Assembly: GCF_001808955.1 (NCBI RefSeq)
Contig: NZ_KV795235.1
Coordinates: forward strand, 175,564-239,563
DNA: 64,000 nt
Source of the DNA: Rothia sp. HMSC078H08
Lineage (GTDB): Bacteria > Actinomycetota > Actinomycetes > Actinomycetales > Micrococcaceae
Direction of reading: 5' to 3'
Part shown: piece by piece, positions 1 through 8,472 of the stretch
Numbering within the stretch: the first letter of the stretch is position 1
Layout of the letters: each line of letters begins with the position of its first letter
Made by a program: the position numbers and the translations under genes
The notes under the pieces: generated by a model
What the model saw: the letters and a program-made list of their open reading frames with translations, nothing else
Databases searched by the model: none
What the model was told of the DNA's origin: nothing

Positions 1-214
1 ATGGGGGCGGAATTGTGCTTCTGCGCGCTGCCTAAAACCGCCTCCGAAAAGCCCGAACACCCCGCGCTGTGCATGCGAGTGTGTAAGATAAAATAATGCG
101 CCTGCACGGTGGTGGCACCCGTCAGCTACTCAACGTCTGCTACTCAACGATGTAAATTGCCGGCGCGCTTTGACCGTCTAAGAAACCCAACCCTGCGTAT
201 GAGAGGGAAAGCCT

Positions 215-1564
215 GTGTCTGAAACCGAGAACACTCAGCCTGATTCTGCGACCCCTAGCTATCCCACGCAGGGTGAGCGCATCGCCCCCGGATCGCGCCG
301 TGACCTGCTGCCGAATAACTACGATGCGAAGAAGGCACGCATCCTGTTTGTGCATGCACACCCGGACGACGAAACCTCCTCGACCGGCGCAACCATGGCG
401 TACTATGCGCAGAAGGGCGCGGAGGTGTACCTGCTGACCGCTACCCGCGGTGAACTAGGTGAGGTCATCCCCGAGGAGCTACACCACCTGGAGGTCGGTA
501 AGCCCGGCTGCCGTGATAATGGTGAGGCGCTGGGTGAGTATCGCACCGGTGAGCTTGCCGGCGCTATTAAGGCACTCGGCGTGAAGAAGCAATTCTTCCT
601 GGGTCAGGAACCCGCCGTCGCTGAGGGCGCGCTGCCCCTGTACCGTGACTCCGGCATGGCGTGGGGCCCGGAGGGTAAGCCCGTCGCCAACCCGGTGGCG
701 GCGGAGGACTCGTTGACCGCGCAGCCGCTGGAACCGCAGGCTCAGGCGCTGGTTGCCGCTATCCGCGCCCTCACCCCGGATGTTCTGGTCACCTACGATT
801 CGGACGGCGGCTACGGCCACCCCGACCACGTGCGCGTGTACGAGATTGTGCACCGTGCCCTGCAGATTCTTGAAGATGACGAGGACCGCCCGATTCTTAC
901 CTGGGGTATTGAGGGTGAGTTCGACGCGGCTGATCAGCGCCTGCAGGCTGCTATTTACGGTGACGGCACCGCCAAGCGCAAGGCAATGGAGGCGCACCGC
1001 ACCCAGATTACGGTGGTGGACGAGAAGACTTTTGAGTACTCGAATAAGGTGCCGCAGAAGATTTCTTCCGTGGAGACTTTCCGTGTGCTCGACGGTGACC
1101 CGACGGCGACCGTGCACCCGAAGCCGCAGGAGGCTGGTCTGGTGGCGGGCGTTCTGACCGGCTCGATTCTGGGTATTTTTGCCGGTATTGCCGGGTCGAT
1201 TTACCACGCTTGGGTCGTTTATGCGGGTGATACCGCCCTGCCCCTCGGCTTGCTGGTGGCGTACCTGACGGTTTTCTTTACCGCCCTGTGGTGCGCCCTG
1301 TCGCTGCGCCGCGGCTACGCGGCGGCGGTTGTGGCTGTTGCCGTGTTCGTGACCGTGTACGTGCTCGGATACGGTCGCCCCGATTCGCCGTTTGTTTTGG
1401 TGAACCCGGGTCATTCGGCGATTGGCTTCTACGGTGCCCTGTGGTGGTTTGGTGCCCCGGTTGCGGCGATGCTGGGCATGCTCGTGTACACGCGCGCTCG
1501 CGTGAAGGACGCGCAGTATTTCTCGCCGCGTGCGGCGCATCAGCGTGCGCGCGCTAAGAAGTAG
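215..1564 (+). CDS. mshB: MshB-type N-acetyl-GlcN-inositol deacetylase with C-terminal membrane domain
   Basis: Zinc-dependent deacetylase of the PIG-L/LmbE family. MshB removes the acetyl group from GlcNAc-inositol in mycothiol synthesis. The metal-binding motif HPDDE is at residues 49-53, and the second His-containing motif GHPDH is near residue 200. Residues from about 305 to 425 form four hydrophobic segments, an extension that many MshB enzymes lack, so this copy is probably membrane tethered. The GTG start at 215 follows a GAGAGGGA ribosome site; no good ATG lies upstream. The gene stands alone and ends at a strong hairpin terminator. A different PIG-L substrate cannot be excluded, but mycothiol is expected in this lineage. 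Confidence 0.85.
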   Translation: MSETENTQPDSATPSYPTQGERIAPGSRRDLLPNNYDAKKARILFVHAHPDDETSSTGATMAYYAQKGAEVYLLTATRGELGEVIPEELHHLEVGKPGCRDNGEALGEYRTGELAGAIKALGVKKQFFLGQEPAVAEGALPLYRDSGMAWGPEGKPVANPVAAEDSLTAQPLEPQAQALVAAIRALTPDVLVTYDSDGGYGHPDHVRVYEIVHRALQILEDDEDRPILTWGIEGEFDAADQRLQAAIYGDGTAKRKAMEAHRTQITVVDEKTFEYSNKVPQKISSVETFRVLDGDPTATVHPKPQEAGLVAGVLTGSILGIFAGIAGSIYHAWVVYAGDTALPLGLLVAYLTVFFTALWCALSLRRGYAAAVVAVAVFVTVYVLGYGRPDSPFVLVNPGHSAIGFYGALWWFGAPVAAMLGMLVYTRARVKDAQYFSPRAAHQRARAKK

Positions 1565-1596
1565 CCTGAAGGCTATTACTATGTCATAACGTGGGG

Positions 1597-1637
1597 GAGG
1601 GGCGTTCCGGTTAGCCGGGACGCCCCTCCTGCTGTTT
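1597..1637 (+). terminator. Intrinsic terminator of mshB
   Basis: Perfect 9-bp stem (GAGGGGCGT with ACGCCCCTC) around a 14-nt loop that itself contains CCGG repeats, followed shortly by a run of T. It lies about 30 bp after the mshB stop. Confidence 0.8.
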
Positions 1638-1749
1638 TTGGGCGCTGCACCGCTGCTGTCTTCTGCACCCGCCGGATAGAGGCTCAGGTAGAGGACAATA
1701 GGGAAGAAAATTTATGCGTTATTCGGTGAATTTAGCGGAGGTGGAAATA

Positions 1750-1812
1750 ATGGCAACTTCATCAAAAAATTCATATGACGAAGATTTCATTTTTGGCTTA
1801 ATCTATTTTTAA
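1750..1812 (+). CDS. Possible 20-codon (or 32-codon) AT-rich micro-ORF
   Basis: An ATG at 1750 opens a 20-codon frame ending TAA at 1812. It is preceded 5-7 nt upstream by GGAGGTGG (1737-1744), a near-perfect anti-16S match, better than most starts in the window. An in-frame ATG at 1714 would lengthen the peptide to 32 residues. The peptide is polar, then ends in an aromatic/aliphatic stretch (DFIFGLIYF). Codon use is AT-rich, unlike the neighbours. I do not recognise it. It could be a real small peptide, a leader, or the remnant of a transferred gene. Confidence 0.3.
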   Translation: MATSSKNSYDEDFIFGLIYF

Positions 1813-1845
1813 AAGCCAGCCGACTAGTCGTAATGCAAATAAATA

Positions 1846-1864
1846 CCAGGTCAGCCTAGCCTAA
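1846..1864. promoter_or_regulatory. Candidate DtxR/IdeR iron box
   Basis: The sequence CCAGGTCAGCCTAGCCTAA matches 15 of 19 positions of the classical DtxR/IdeR operator (TTAGGTTAGCCTAACCTAA), including the central AGCCTA and the right CCTAA. It sits about 200 bp upstream of fdxA and just after the micro-ORF, so the controlled promoter is uncertain. Confidence 0.45.
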
Positions 1865-1914
1865 AAAATACCCCCACAAACCCAATGACCCACTGTCTGA
1901 TACACCACGAAAAT

Positions 1915-1927
1915 ACTGTTAAACAGT
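1915..1927. promoter_or_regulatory. Operator-like palindrome upstream of fdxA
   Basis: ACTGTT-A-AACAGT is a 6-bp perfect inverted repeat with one central base. It lies just upstream of TATACA/TAGACT sequences (1938-1948) that could serve as the -10 of an fdxA promoter. A regulator site is inferred from symmetry only. Confidence 0.3.
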
Positions 1928-2064
1928 CAGCGCGCGATAGACTATACACAGACTTCCCCGCCGGGTACCAACCACTCGGCGGTTTACTCTGTAGATTCTG
2001 CCCTGCAGCAGACGACCCGCAGAACGGCGGGCACGGGGCGAACAGCTTCTAGAAAGGCACACCA

Positions 2065-2385
2065 ATGACCTACGTAATCGCGCTTCCCTGCGTGGATGTC
2101 AAAGACCGCGCATGCGTTGAAGAATGCCCCGTCGACTGCATCTACGAAGGCGAACGCACCCTGTACATCCACCCCGATGAGTGCGTGGACTGCGGCGCCT
2201 GCGAGCCCGTCTGCCCCGTAGAAGCAATCTACTACGAAGACGACGTCCCCGAAGAGTGGAGCGAATACGTCAGCGCCAACGCAGACTTCTTCGACGACCT
2301 GGGTTCCCCCGGTGGCGCAGCAAAGCTCGGCCCCACCGGCAAGGACGTGCCCTTCATCGCGGCACTGCCCCCTCGTGGCGAGTAA
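2065..2385 (+). CDS. fdxA: 7Fe-8S (3Fe-4S/4Fe-4S) ferredoxin
   Basis: Small soluble electron carrier of 106 residues. The cysteine pattern is that of Azotobacter-type seven-iron ferredoxins: C9, C17 and C50 fit the 3Fe-4S cluster; C21, C40, C43 and C46 fit the 4Fe-4S cluster; C25 is the extra cysteine also present in that family. The C-terminal half is acidic and variable, as usual in actinobacterial FdxA. The ATG start follows an AGAAAGG ribosome site. The gene has its own leader of roughly 100 nt or more, with a palindrome and a possible iron box further upstream. Redox partners are not encoded nearby. Confidence 0.93.
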   Translation: MTYVIALPCVDVKDRACVEECPVDCIYEGERTLYIHPDECVDCGACEPVCPVEAIYYEDDVPEEWSEYVSANADFFDDLGSPGGAAKLGPTGKDVPFIAALPPRGE

Positions 2386-2425
2386 TCCCTGCGGCGAGTA
2401 ATAACGACAACCGCATAGACTGACC

Positions 2426-2506
2426 GCACCCGCTAACGGGTGCCAAGAGCCTCCATCTAGCACCCGGTGCCCACGCACCGTCTAGGCGCTGGAATGGAGG
2501 CTCTTG
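2426..2506. terminator. Double hairpin between fdxA and dapC
   Basis: First hairpin: GCACCC...GGGTGC (2426-2443). Immediately after it comes a 13-bp perfect inverted repeat, CAAGAGCCTCCAT (2444-2456) with ATGGAGGCTCTTG (2494-2506), enclosing 37 nt that contain a smaller hairpin. No long T tract follows, so either a terminator or a structured RNA element is possible. Confidence 0.5.
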
Positions 2507-2577
2507 CTGTAGGCACGCCAGCGCCCGGACGCTAGACTAAAATGACGAAAACTATTCCCAAGCAACCAGGTGACACA

Positions 2578-3717
2578 ATGACTTACGGCCTGAACCTGCC
2601 CGAATACCCCTGGGAGGCGCTCGCCCCCTACCGCGCAACCGCGGCCGCCCACCCGGACGGTCCGGTGGACCTGTCCATCGGCACCCCGGTCGACCCGACC
2701 CCGCAGAACATTCGCGAGGCGCTGGCTGCTGCCTCTGACGCTCCCGGCTACCCGACCACCCACGGCACCCTCGCCCTGCGTGAGGCTATTGCTGAGTGGT
2801 TTGCGCGCCGCCGCGGCGTGACCGGTCTGAGCCCGGACGCGATCATGCCCACGGTCGGCTCGAAAGAGCTTGTGGCGTGGCTGCCGTTCCTGCTGGGTCT
2901 GGGCCCGGGCGATGTGGTCGTGTACCCGCGCGTTGCGTACCCCACCTACGATATGGGTGCCCGCTTCGCCCGCGCCGAGTCCGTGCCCGCTGACAGCCTG
3001 GATGAGCTGGACGCTGACACCCGCAGCCGTGTGAAGCTGATTTGGGTGAACTCCCCGGCGAACCCGAACGGTGTGGTGCGTACCGTGGAGCAGCTGCGTG
3101 AGATTGTGGCGCAGGCGCGTGAAATCGGTGCCGTGGTGGCATCTGACGAATGCTATGCGGAGCTCGGTTGGGGTGCTTGGGATGAGGTGCGCGGCGGTCA
3201 GCCGGTGCCGTCTATCCTGGATCCGCGCGTGTGCGATGGCGACTTCACCGGCCTGTTTGCGGTGTACTCGCTGTCGAAGCAGTCGAACCTCGCCGGTTAC
3301 CGCGCCGCGTTCATCGCCGGTGCCCCCGAGCTGATGCCGAACCTGATTAATAGCCGTAAGCACGCCGGCATGATTGTGCCCGCCCCCGTGCAGGCTGCCA
3401 TGATGGTGGCGCTGGCTGATGAGGCACACGTGGAGGCTCAGAAGGACCTGTACCGTGCCCGCCGTGAGGTACTGCAGGAGGCGATTGCCGCCGCCGGTGG
3501 CCGCATCGAGAATTCTGAGGCTGGCCTGTACCTGTGGACCACTTTCGGCGAGTCCACCTGGGATTCGATTGGTCGCCTGGCGGAGCTGGGGATTATTGCT
3601 GGCCCCGGCGTGTTCTACGGCGAGGACGGCGAAGGCTACGTGCGTATCGCCCTGACCGCTTCTGATGAGGCGGTGGCGAAGGCTGCTGAGCGTCTGAAGG
3701 CATCTGCATCTAAGTAG
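2578..3717 (+). CDS. dapC: N-succinyl-diaminopimelate aminotransferase
   Basis: PLP-dependent class I/II aminotransferase that converts N-succinyl-2-amino-6-ketopimelate to N-succinyl-LL-diaminopimelate in lysine and peptidoglycan synthesis. The PLP lysine is K234 in the motif SLSKQSNLAGYR; VNSPANPNG marks the aminotransferase core. A frame also opens at 2542, but a TAGACT -10 box lies at 2533-2538, placing transcription start near 2545; the ATG at 2578, preceded by AGGTG, is therefore the better start. Its product begins close to the conserved LPEYPWE segment. It follows fdxA, a common actinobacterial arrangement, and DapD and DapE are encoded 6 kb away. Confidence 0.92.
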   Translation: MTYGLNLPEYPWEALAPYRATAAAHPDGPVDLSIGTPVDPTPQNIREALAAASDAPGYPTTHGTLALREAIAEWFARRRGVTGLSPDAIMPTVGSKELVAWLPFLLGLGPGDVVVYPRVAYPTYDMGARFARAESVPADSLDELDADTRSRVKLIWVNSPANPNGVVRTVEQLREIVAQAREIGAVVASDECYAELGWGAWDEVRGGQPVPSILDPRVCDGDFTGLFAVYSLSKQSNLAGYRAAFIAGAPELMPNLINSRKHAGMIVPAPVQAAMMVALADEAHVEAQKDLYRARREVLQEAIAAAGGRIENSEAGLYLWTTFGESTWDSIGRLAELGIIAGPGVFYGEDGEGYVRIALTASDEAVAKAAERLKASASK

Positions 3718-3748
3718 TCCCGACAGGTCTAACTAGCCTGCATGGCAG

Positions 3749-3792
3749 AAAGCCCCCGCGCCCTCCCACTAGGGAGGAAACGCGGGGGCTTT
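3749..3792. terminator. Bidirectional terminator, dapC/gluD
   Basis: AAAGCCCCCGCG (3749-3760) and CGCGGGGGCTTT (3781-3792) form a 12-bp perfect stem between two converging genes. It gives a T run in either direction. Confidence 0.9.
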
Positions 3793-3839
3793 GCTGTATC
3801 CGCTGATTGCCGTTGGCTGAGGAGCCCGAACGAGAAGGG

Positions 3840-4778
3840 CTACTTGCGGCCGCCGGGCAGAACGAACATCTGAACGGTCGGCGGGTTCGGGTTATCCAAC
3901 TCGCCGGGAATCAGCTCGCGGGTCACCTTAGCGGAGGTGCGCGATGCCAGGCGGTCGGTAATGCCGGTTGCCACAGCCGTCAGGATGAAGTTCACAATCA
4001 CGAACAGCGCCGCTGCCAGAAGCAGGGTCTGCAGCACGTTACCGTCACCGGAGCCGATGCGGCGCGCCGAAGCGAGCAGCTCGGGGTAGGAGATGATGTA
4101 ACCGAGGGCGGTGTCCTTCAGAATCACAACGAACTGGCTGAGCATCGAGGGCATCATCGCGGTGAACGCCTGCGGAATCAGAATCTGAATCAGAGTCTGG
4201 CTGGGGGTCAGACCGATTGCCAGACCCGCCTCACCCTGACCGCGCGGAAGCTGCTTCACACCCGAACGCAACAGCTCAGCAATCACCGAGCCGTTGTACA
4301 GGGTCAGGCCAATCACCACGGCGATGAAGGGCAGCTGAGCCGGCGGAAGGCCGCTGTACTTGCCCAGGAACAGCCAGAAGAAGATCATCATGATCAGCAC
4401 GGGCACGGCGCGGAAGAACTCCACGACCACGGTACCAATCCAACGGAATACACGGTACTGAGACAGTCGAGCAATACCGAAGAGCAGACCGAACGCGATG
4501 GAGGTGACCACCGAAATCGCTGCCGCCGACAGGGTTGAGGCGAGGCCCGGCAGGTAGTAGGAAGTCCAGGCACGGGCGGTGAACAGATCAGTCCACTTCT
4601 CCGGCTCCAGCTGGCCCTTCTCACCCATCACGGTCAGCACGTACACCGCGAAAATCGCGAAGACGATGAGTGCCGCAATGTTGAAGATGCGGGTGCGGCG
4701 CTGAGCAATGGGGCCCGGCTCATCGAAAAGCACCGAAGAAGCGGCGCGGGTTTCATTACTGATAAAGGGGTTTTTCAT
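3840..4778 (-). CDS. gluD: Amino acid ABC transporter permease, GluD type
   Basis: Inner-membrane permease of the polar amino acid (HisM/GlnP) family, 312 residues. Hydrophobic segments start near residue 30, and the EAA loop (EAGLAIGLTPSQTLIQILIPQA) contacts the ATPase. It overlaps gluC by 4 bp (ATGA), so the two are translationally coupled. The order ATPase, binding protein, permease, permease equals gluABCD of corynebacteria, which imports glutamate. Specificity for glutamate is inferred from order and family only. The cytosolic N-terminal segment and C-terminal tail make it longer than GluC, as in the corynebacterial pair. Confidence 0.85.
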   Translation of the reverse strand: MKNPFISNETRAASSVLFDEPGPIAQRRTRIFNIAALIVFAIFAVYVLTVMGEKGQLEPEKWTDLFTARAWTSYYLPGLASTLSAAAISVVTSIAFGLLFGIARLSQYRVFRWIGTVVVEFFRAVPVLIMMIFFWLFLGKYSGLPPAQLPFIAVVIGLTLYNGSVIAELLRSGVKQLPRGQGEAGLAIGLTPSQTLIQILIPQAFTAMMPSMLSQFVVILKDTALGYIISYPELLASARRIGSGDGNVLQTLLLAAALFVIVNFILTAVATGITDRLASRTSAKVTRELIPGELDNPNPPTVQMFVLPGGRK

Positions 4779-5458
4779 CGCTTCACCGCCAGCTTACGAG
4801 AGGACCAGGTGGTCAGGACACCAATGGGAACAACAATAATCACGAAGCCCATTGCGAAGATCATGAAGATGGCAAGCACCATGTTCGCGTCGAACTCAAT
4901 CATGGACTTCATCATGCCGGAAGCCTCAGCCACCGACGCCACGGAAGCCACGGTCGTGTTCTTCGCCAGAGCAATCAGGGTGTTACCGAGCGGGGTGATG
5001 GAACCGCGCAGAGCCTGCGGGAAAATCACCAGGCGGGCGGTGTCGAAGAAGCCCAGACCGATAGCGCGTGCTGCCTCAGCCTGCCCCTTCGGCACGGTGT
5101 TCACACCCGAACGAATCGCCTCGCAGATGAACGCCGCGTGGTAAATCGACAGCACAATCACCGCGTACACGAAGAAGTTCGTGTCAAAATCGTGCGAGAA
5201 GGAGAGCTGGAACTGAGTCCACACACCCAGAATCGCCAGGGTCATCAGAATAGTCAGCGGAGTGTTACGCACCAGGTGCACGTAGGCGGTACCCACCCAG
5301 CGCAGGGACGGAACGGGGCTGATGCGCATGAGCGCCAGCACGGTACCGATGACGAAGGAGCCAATAGCCGCCCAGAAGGTCAGCTCAATATTGGTCATGA
5401 AGGCGCCGAGCACATCGTACTTTGCCAGGAGGGCGCCGAGTTGGTCAAAGAATGACAT
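4775..5458 (-). CDS. gluC: Amino acid ABC transporter permease, GluC type
   Basis: 227-residue permease with about five membrane segments. The conserved loop EAARAIGLGFFDTARLVIFPQA is the ATPase docking site of this family. It pairs with GluD to form the membrane channel. The ATG start follows GAGAGG. It begins 19 bp after gluB and overlaps gluD, consistent with one operon from gluA to gluD. Confidence 0.87.
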   Translation of the reverse strand: MSFFDQLGALLAKYDVLGAFMTNIELTFWAAIGSFVIGTVLALMRISPVPSLRWVGTAYVHLVRNTPLTILMTLAILGVWTQFQLSFSHDFDTNFFVYAVIVLSIYHAAFICEAIRSGVNTVPKGQAEAARAIGLGFFDTARLVIFPQALRGSITPLGNTLIALAKNTTVASVASVAEASGMMKSMIEFDANMVLAIFMIFAMGFVIIVVPIGVLTTWSSRKLAVKR

Positions 5459-5477
5459 TCGTGAACCTCTCTAGAGA

Positions 5478-6308
5478 CTAGGCGCAGGAAGCGCTCGGGG
5501 ACGGCGGGTTCTTTTCGGTGTTGTAGTGGTAGCCGGTACCTTCGGTGTACTTGGTGACCAGCCTCTCCCAGGTGCCGTCGGCGACCATCTCGTTGATTGC
5601 CTTGTTCACGGCCTCGCACTTGTCGGTGCCCTTGGGCAGACCCACACCGTAGCGTTCAGTGGTGAACGGTGCACCAACCACCTTCAGCTTGCCCTTGTTC
5701 GCCTTGGTGGCTGCCAGACCGGCGAGGATGATGTCGTCGGTGGTGACGGCGTCCACCACGCCGCCGTTGAGGGCGACCACGCAGTCGGAGTAGCTATTCT
5801 GCTTGACCAGGTTCACGTTCTTGGCGAACTTGTCCTGCACCTTCTGGGCGCTGGTGGAGCCGGTGACGGAGCAGAGGTTCTTGCCGTTGAGGTCGTCCGG
5901 GCCGTGAATATCGGTGGTATCGGCACGCACGAGCAGGTCCTGACCCGCGGTGTAGTAGGGGCCGGCGAAGTCCACGGTCTTCTTACGGCTATCAGAGATG
6001 GAGTAGGTCGCAAAGATCATGTCCACCTGGCCGTTGTTGAGCATGTTCTCACGGTTGGCACTGGGGGACTCGACGAACTCAATCTGGTCTTCGGAGTAGC
6101 CGAGCTTACCGGCGATGTAGCGTGCTACGTCCACATCGAAGCCGGTGTACTGGCTGCCATCCTGGTAACCGAGGCCGGGCTGATCGAACTTGATGCCGAT
6201 GCGAATCTTGTGGTCGTTGTTTGCGCTGGAGCAACCGGCGAGGGTGCCGGTGAGGGCGAGGGATGCTGCCGCGGCGAGCGCTGCCAGCTTGCGTGAATAT
6301 TTTTTCAT
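5478..6308 (-). CDS. gluB: Glutamate-type ABC transporter substrate-binding lipoprotein
   Basis: Periplasmic-binding-protein family 3 lipoprotein, 276 residues. The N-terminus is a lipoprotein signal ending LTGTLAGC, with the lipidated Cys at residue 26. The mature part has the solute-binding fold (IRIGIKFDQPGLGY, GFDVDVARYIAGKLG, VDMIFATYSISDSRKKTVDFAGPYY). It would capture the substrate outside the membrane and deliver it to GluC/GluD. The ATG start follows GGAGGG. It lies 13 bp after gluA. Glutamate as substrate is inferred from operon order. Confidence 0.88.
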   Translation of the reverse strand: MKKYSRKLAALAAAASLALTGTLAGCSSANNDHKIRIGIKFDQPGLGYQDGSQYTGFDVDVARYIAGKLGYSEDQIEFVESPSANRENMLNNGQVDMIFATYSISDSRKKTVDFAGPYYTAGQDLLVRADTTDIHGPDDLNGKNLCSVTGSTSAQKVQDKFAKNVNLVKQNSYSDCVVALNGGVVDAVTTDDIILAGLAATKANKGKLKVVGAPFTTERYGVGLPKGTDKCEAVNKAINEMVADGTWERLVTKYTEGTGYHYNTEKNPPSPSASCA

Positions 6309-6321
6309 TTCACCCTCCGGA

Positions 6322-7086
6322 TTAGTGGTCGATGATCTTGGACAGGAAGTCCTTGGCGCGGTCGCTCTTCGGGTTGGTGAAGAACTCGTCCGGGTGGGCT
6401 TCCTCGACGATTTCGCCGTCGGCCAGGAACACGATGCGGTCGGCGGCCTTGCGGGCGAAGCCCATCTCGTGGGTCACCACGATCATGGTCATGCCTTCCT
6501 TCGCGAGGGAGACCATGGTGTCGAGCACCTCGTTGACCATTTCGGGGTCGAGCGCGCTGGTGGGCTCGTCGAAGAGCATGACCTTGGGCTTCATGGCGAG
6601 GGCGCGGGCGATGGCGACGCGCTGCTGCTGGCCACCGGAAAGCTGGGCGGGCATCTTGTTCGCCTGGGAATCCACGCCGACCTTTGCGAGCAGCTTCATG
6701 GCCTCCGCTTCTGCCTCCGACTTGGAGATTTTGCGGATGCGGCGGGGGCCGAGGGTCACGTTATCGAGGATGGTCTTGTGCGCGAAGAGGTTGTACGACT
6801 GGAAAACCATGCCGACCTCTGCGCGGAGCTTGGCGAGGGCGCGGCCCTCCTTGGGCAGTTCCTGCCCGTCAATCTTGATGGAACCGCTGGAGATGGTTTC
6901 GAGGCGGTTGATGGTTCGGCAGAGGGTCGATTTGCCGGAACCCGACGGGCCGAGGAGGATGATGACTTCGCCCTTGCCCACGGAAAGGTTGATGTTCTTC
7001 AGAACGTGATTAGTGCCGTAGTACTTGTTGACGTCGGTAATCTCTACGAGATTTTTCTGTGCTGCGGGAGCTGCCTGTGCGGACAT
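6322..7086 (-). CDS. gluA: Amino acid ABC transporter ATPase, GluA type
   Basis: 254-residue ABC ATPase that powers the uptake system. Walker A is GPSGSGKST (residues 46-54), the signature is LSGGQQQR, Walker B is [13 protein letters not shown], and the switch His is in VTHEMGFA. The frame is open further upstream, but the ATG at 7086 follows GAAAGG with good spacing and its product begins at the usual family position, so it is chosen over the longer form. It is the first gene of the operon. The upstream region contains palindromes that could be operator sites. Confidence 0.92.
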   Translation of the reverse strand: MSAQAAPAAQKNLVEITDVNKYYGTNHVLKNINLSVGKGEVIILLGPSGSGKSTLCRTINRLETISSGSIKIDGQELPKEGRALAKLRAEVGMVFQSYNLFAHKTILDNVTLGPRRIRKISKSEAEAEAMKLLAKVGVDSQANKMPAQLSGGQQQRVAIARALAMKPKVMLFDEPTSALDPEMVNEVLDTMVSLAKEGMTMIVVTHEMGFARKAADRIVFLADGEIVEEAHPDEFFTNPKSDRAKDFLSKIIDH

Positions 7087-7371
7087 CACTAACCTTTCAT
7101 GTGAGATGTATCTATGATGCGGGTTACAAAAATGGTGTGTTTTCAGTTTACATGCGCCATGTAACACGCGTGTAAATTATTCGTTTCCCTATTGAAACAC
7201 TGTGAATTTTTAAGGGGTAGTGCATAGTTATAGTATTTTTGACGTAAAAATACGGGTCAAAAGCACCTCTTCTGCGTAAAAGGCCCTGACTAGGAGTAAC
7301 ACCGCAAATACTCGGCATGCTCCCGGGAGATGCCAACCGCCTCCGGTGTGTAACTCGCCTGCCGGCAAAAA
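7087..7371 (-). promoter_or_regulatory. Control region of the gluABCD operon
   Basis: AT-rich relative to its surroundings. A perfect inverted repeat TTACATG-CGC-CATGTAA occupies 7148-7164 and touches a second palindrome ACACGCGTGT at 7164-7173, about 60-90 bp before the gluA start. On the minus strand TTGACC (7260-7255) and TACTAT lie 19 bp apart, a possible but widely spaced promoter. No gene is seen here. Confidence 0.45.
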
Positions 7372-7424
7372 TTTCAAAAAAGCGCGCAAAAATGCCCGAT
7401 AGGTGATATAACACCTATCGGGCA
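7372..7424 (-). terminator. Intrinsic terminator of galE
   Basis: TGCCCGATAGGTG (7393-7405) and CACCTATCGGGCA (7412-7424) form a 13-bp perfect stem with a 6-nt loop. On the minus strand it is followed by T-rich sequence with two T runs, as expected for the end of galE. Confidence 0.85.
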
Positions 7425-7458
7425 CTCTTCAACACCCCTCACAAGGGGCTAAAACAGC

Positions 7459-8472
7459 TTAGGCTTCGTAACCGTTGGGGTTGTTCTTCTGCCAGTTCCA
7501 GTGGTCGCGAATCATGGTCTTAATGTCGCGGCTAGCGCTCCAACCCAGATCCGCCAGAGCGGAGGAAGGATCAGCGTAAGAGACTGCAACGTCACCGGGG
7601 CGACGATCCACAATCTTGTACGGCAGTTCCTTACCGCACGCCTCCTCGAACGCGTGCAGAACCTGCAGAACCGAGTAGCCGTTACCGGTACCCAGGTTCC
7701 AGGTGTGCAGGCCGCCGTGCTCAGTAATGTAGTTCAGCGCCTTCAGGTGGCCGTCAGCCAGGTCAACCACGTGGATGTAGTCGCGCACGCCGGTACCGTC
7801 AACGGTCGGGTAGTCATTACCGAAGACGTTCAGGTGCTCGCGGCGACCCACAGCAACCTGCGCGATGAAGGGCACCAGGTTGTTCGGGATGCCCGCCGGG
7901 TCCTCACCAATACGGCCGGACTCGTGCGCACCAACGGGGTTGAAGTAACGCAGCAGAGCAATGTTCCACTTGGGATCGGAAGCAGCCAGGTCAACCAGCA
8001 TGTCCTCGATGTGCTCCTTGGTGCGGCCGTAGCAGGACTGCGCATCCATGTTCATCTTCTCGATCAGAGGCATGGACTCGGGCTCACCGTACACGGTAGC
8101 GGAGGAGGAGAACACGATGGAGTGGCAGTCAGCCTCGTCCATTGCGTACAGCAGGTTCAGGGTGCCAGCCACGTTGGTCTGGTAGTACCACAGCGGCTTC
8201 TCAGCGGACTCGCCCACAGCCTTCAGGCCCGCAAAGTGAATCACAGCGTCGGGGCGAACCTGCTTGAAGAGAGCCTTCATACCTTCGAGGTCGAGCAGGT
8301 CAACCTTGTGGAACTCGGGGGCGCGGCCAGCGAGTTCAGCGACGCGCTTGAGGGACTCCTCGGAAGAGTTCGCGAGGTTATCCATGACGACGACGTCGTG
8401 GCCTGCCTTGAGCAGTTCAAGTACAGTGTGGGAGCCGATGTAGCCGGCGCCGCCGGTAACGAGTACCTTCAT
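7459..8472 (-). CDS. galE: UDP-glucose 4-epimerase
   Basis: Short-chain dehydrogenase/reductase-type epimerase interconverting UDP-glucose and UDP-galactose, 337 residues, the normal length. The NAD-binding GGAGYIG is at the N-terminus; the catalytic YxxxK is in SCYGRTKEH; the Ser is in FSSSATVYG. The frame extends upstream, but ATG 8472 has AAAGGA 6 nt before it and its product starts at the NAD motif. A 7-bp inverted repeat (8495-8501/8510-8516) in the leader, just ahead of the ribosome site, could form a hairpin. No other sugar genes are adjacent; the product probably feeds cell-surface polysaccharide. Confidence 0.93.
   Translation of the reverse strand: MKVLVTGGAGYIGSHTVLELLKAGHDVVVMDNLANSSEESLKRVAELAGRAPEFHKVDLLDLEGMKALFKQVRPDAVIHFAGLKAVGESAEKPLWYYQTNVAGTLNLLYAMDEADCHSIVFSSSATVYGEPESMPLIEKMNMDAQSCYGRTKEHIEDMLVDLAASDPKWNIALLRYFNPVGAHESGRIGEDPAGIPNNLVPFIAQVAVGRREHLNVFGNDYPTVDGTGVRDYIHVVDLADGHLKALNYITEHGGLHTWNLGTGNGYSVLQVLHAFEEACGKELPYKIVDRRPGDVAVSYADPSSALADLGWSASRDIKTMIRDHWNWQKNNPNGYEA

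Noticed and set aside
1..96. A 31-codon frame starting with ATG at base 1
   Set aside because: No upstream sequence to judge a ribosome site, odd Cys-rich product, and it stops before the mshB leader; probably chance.
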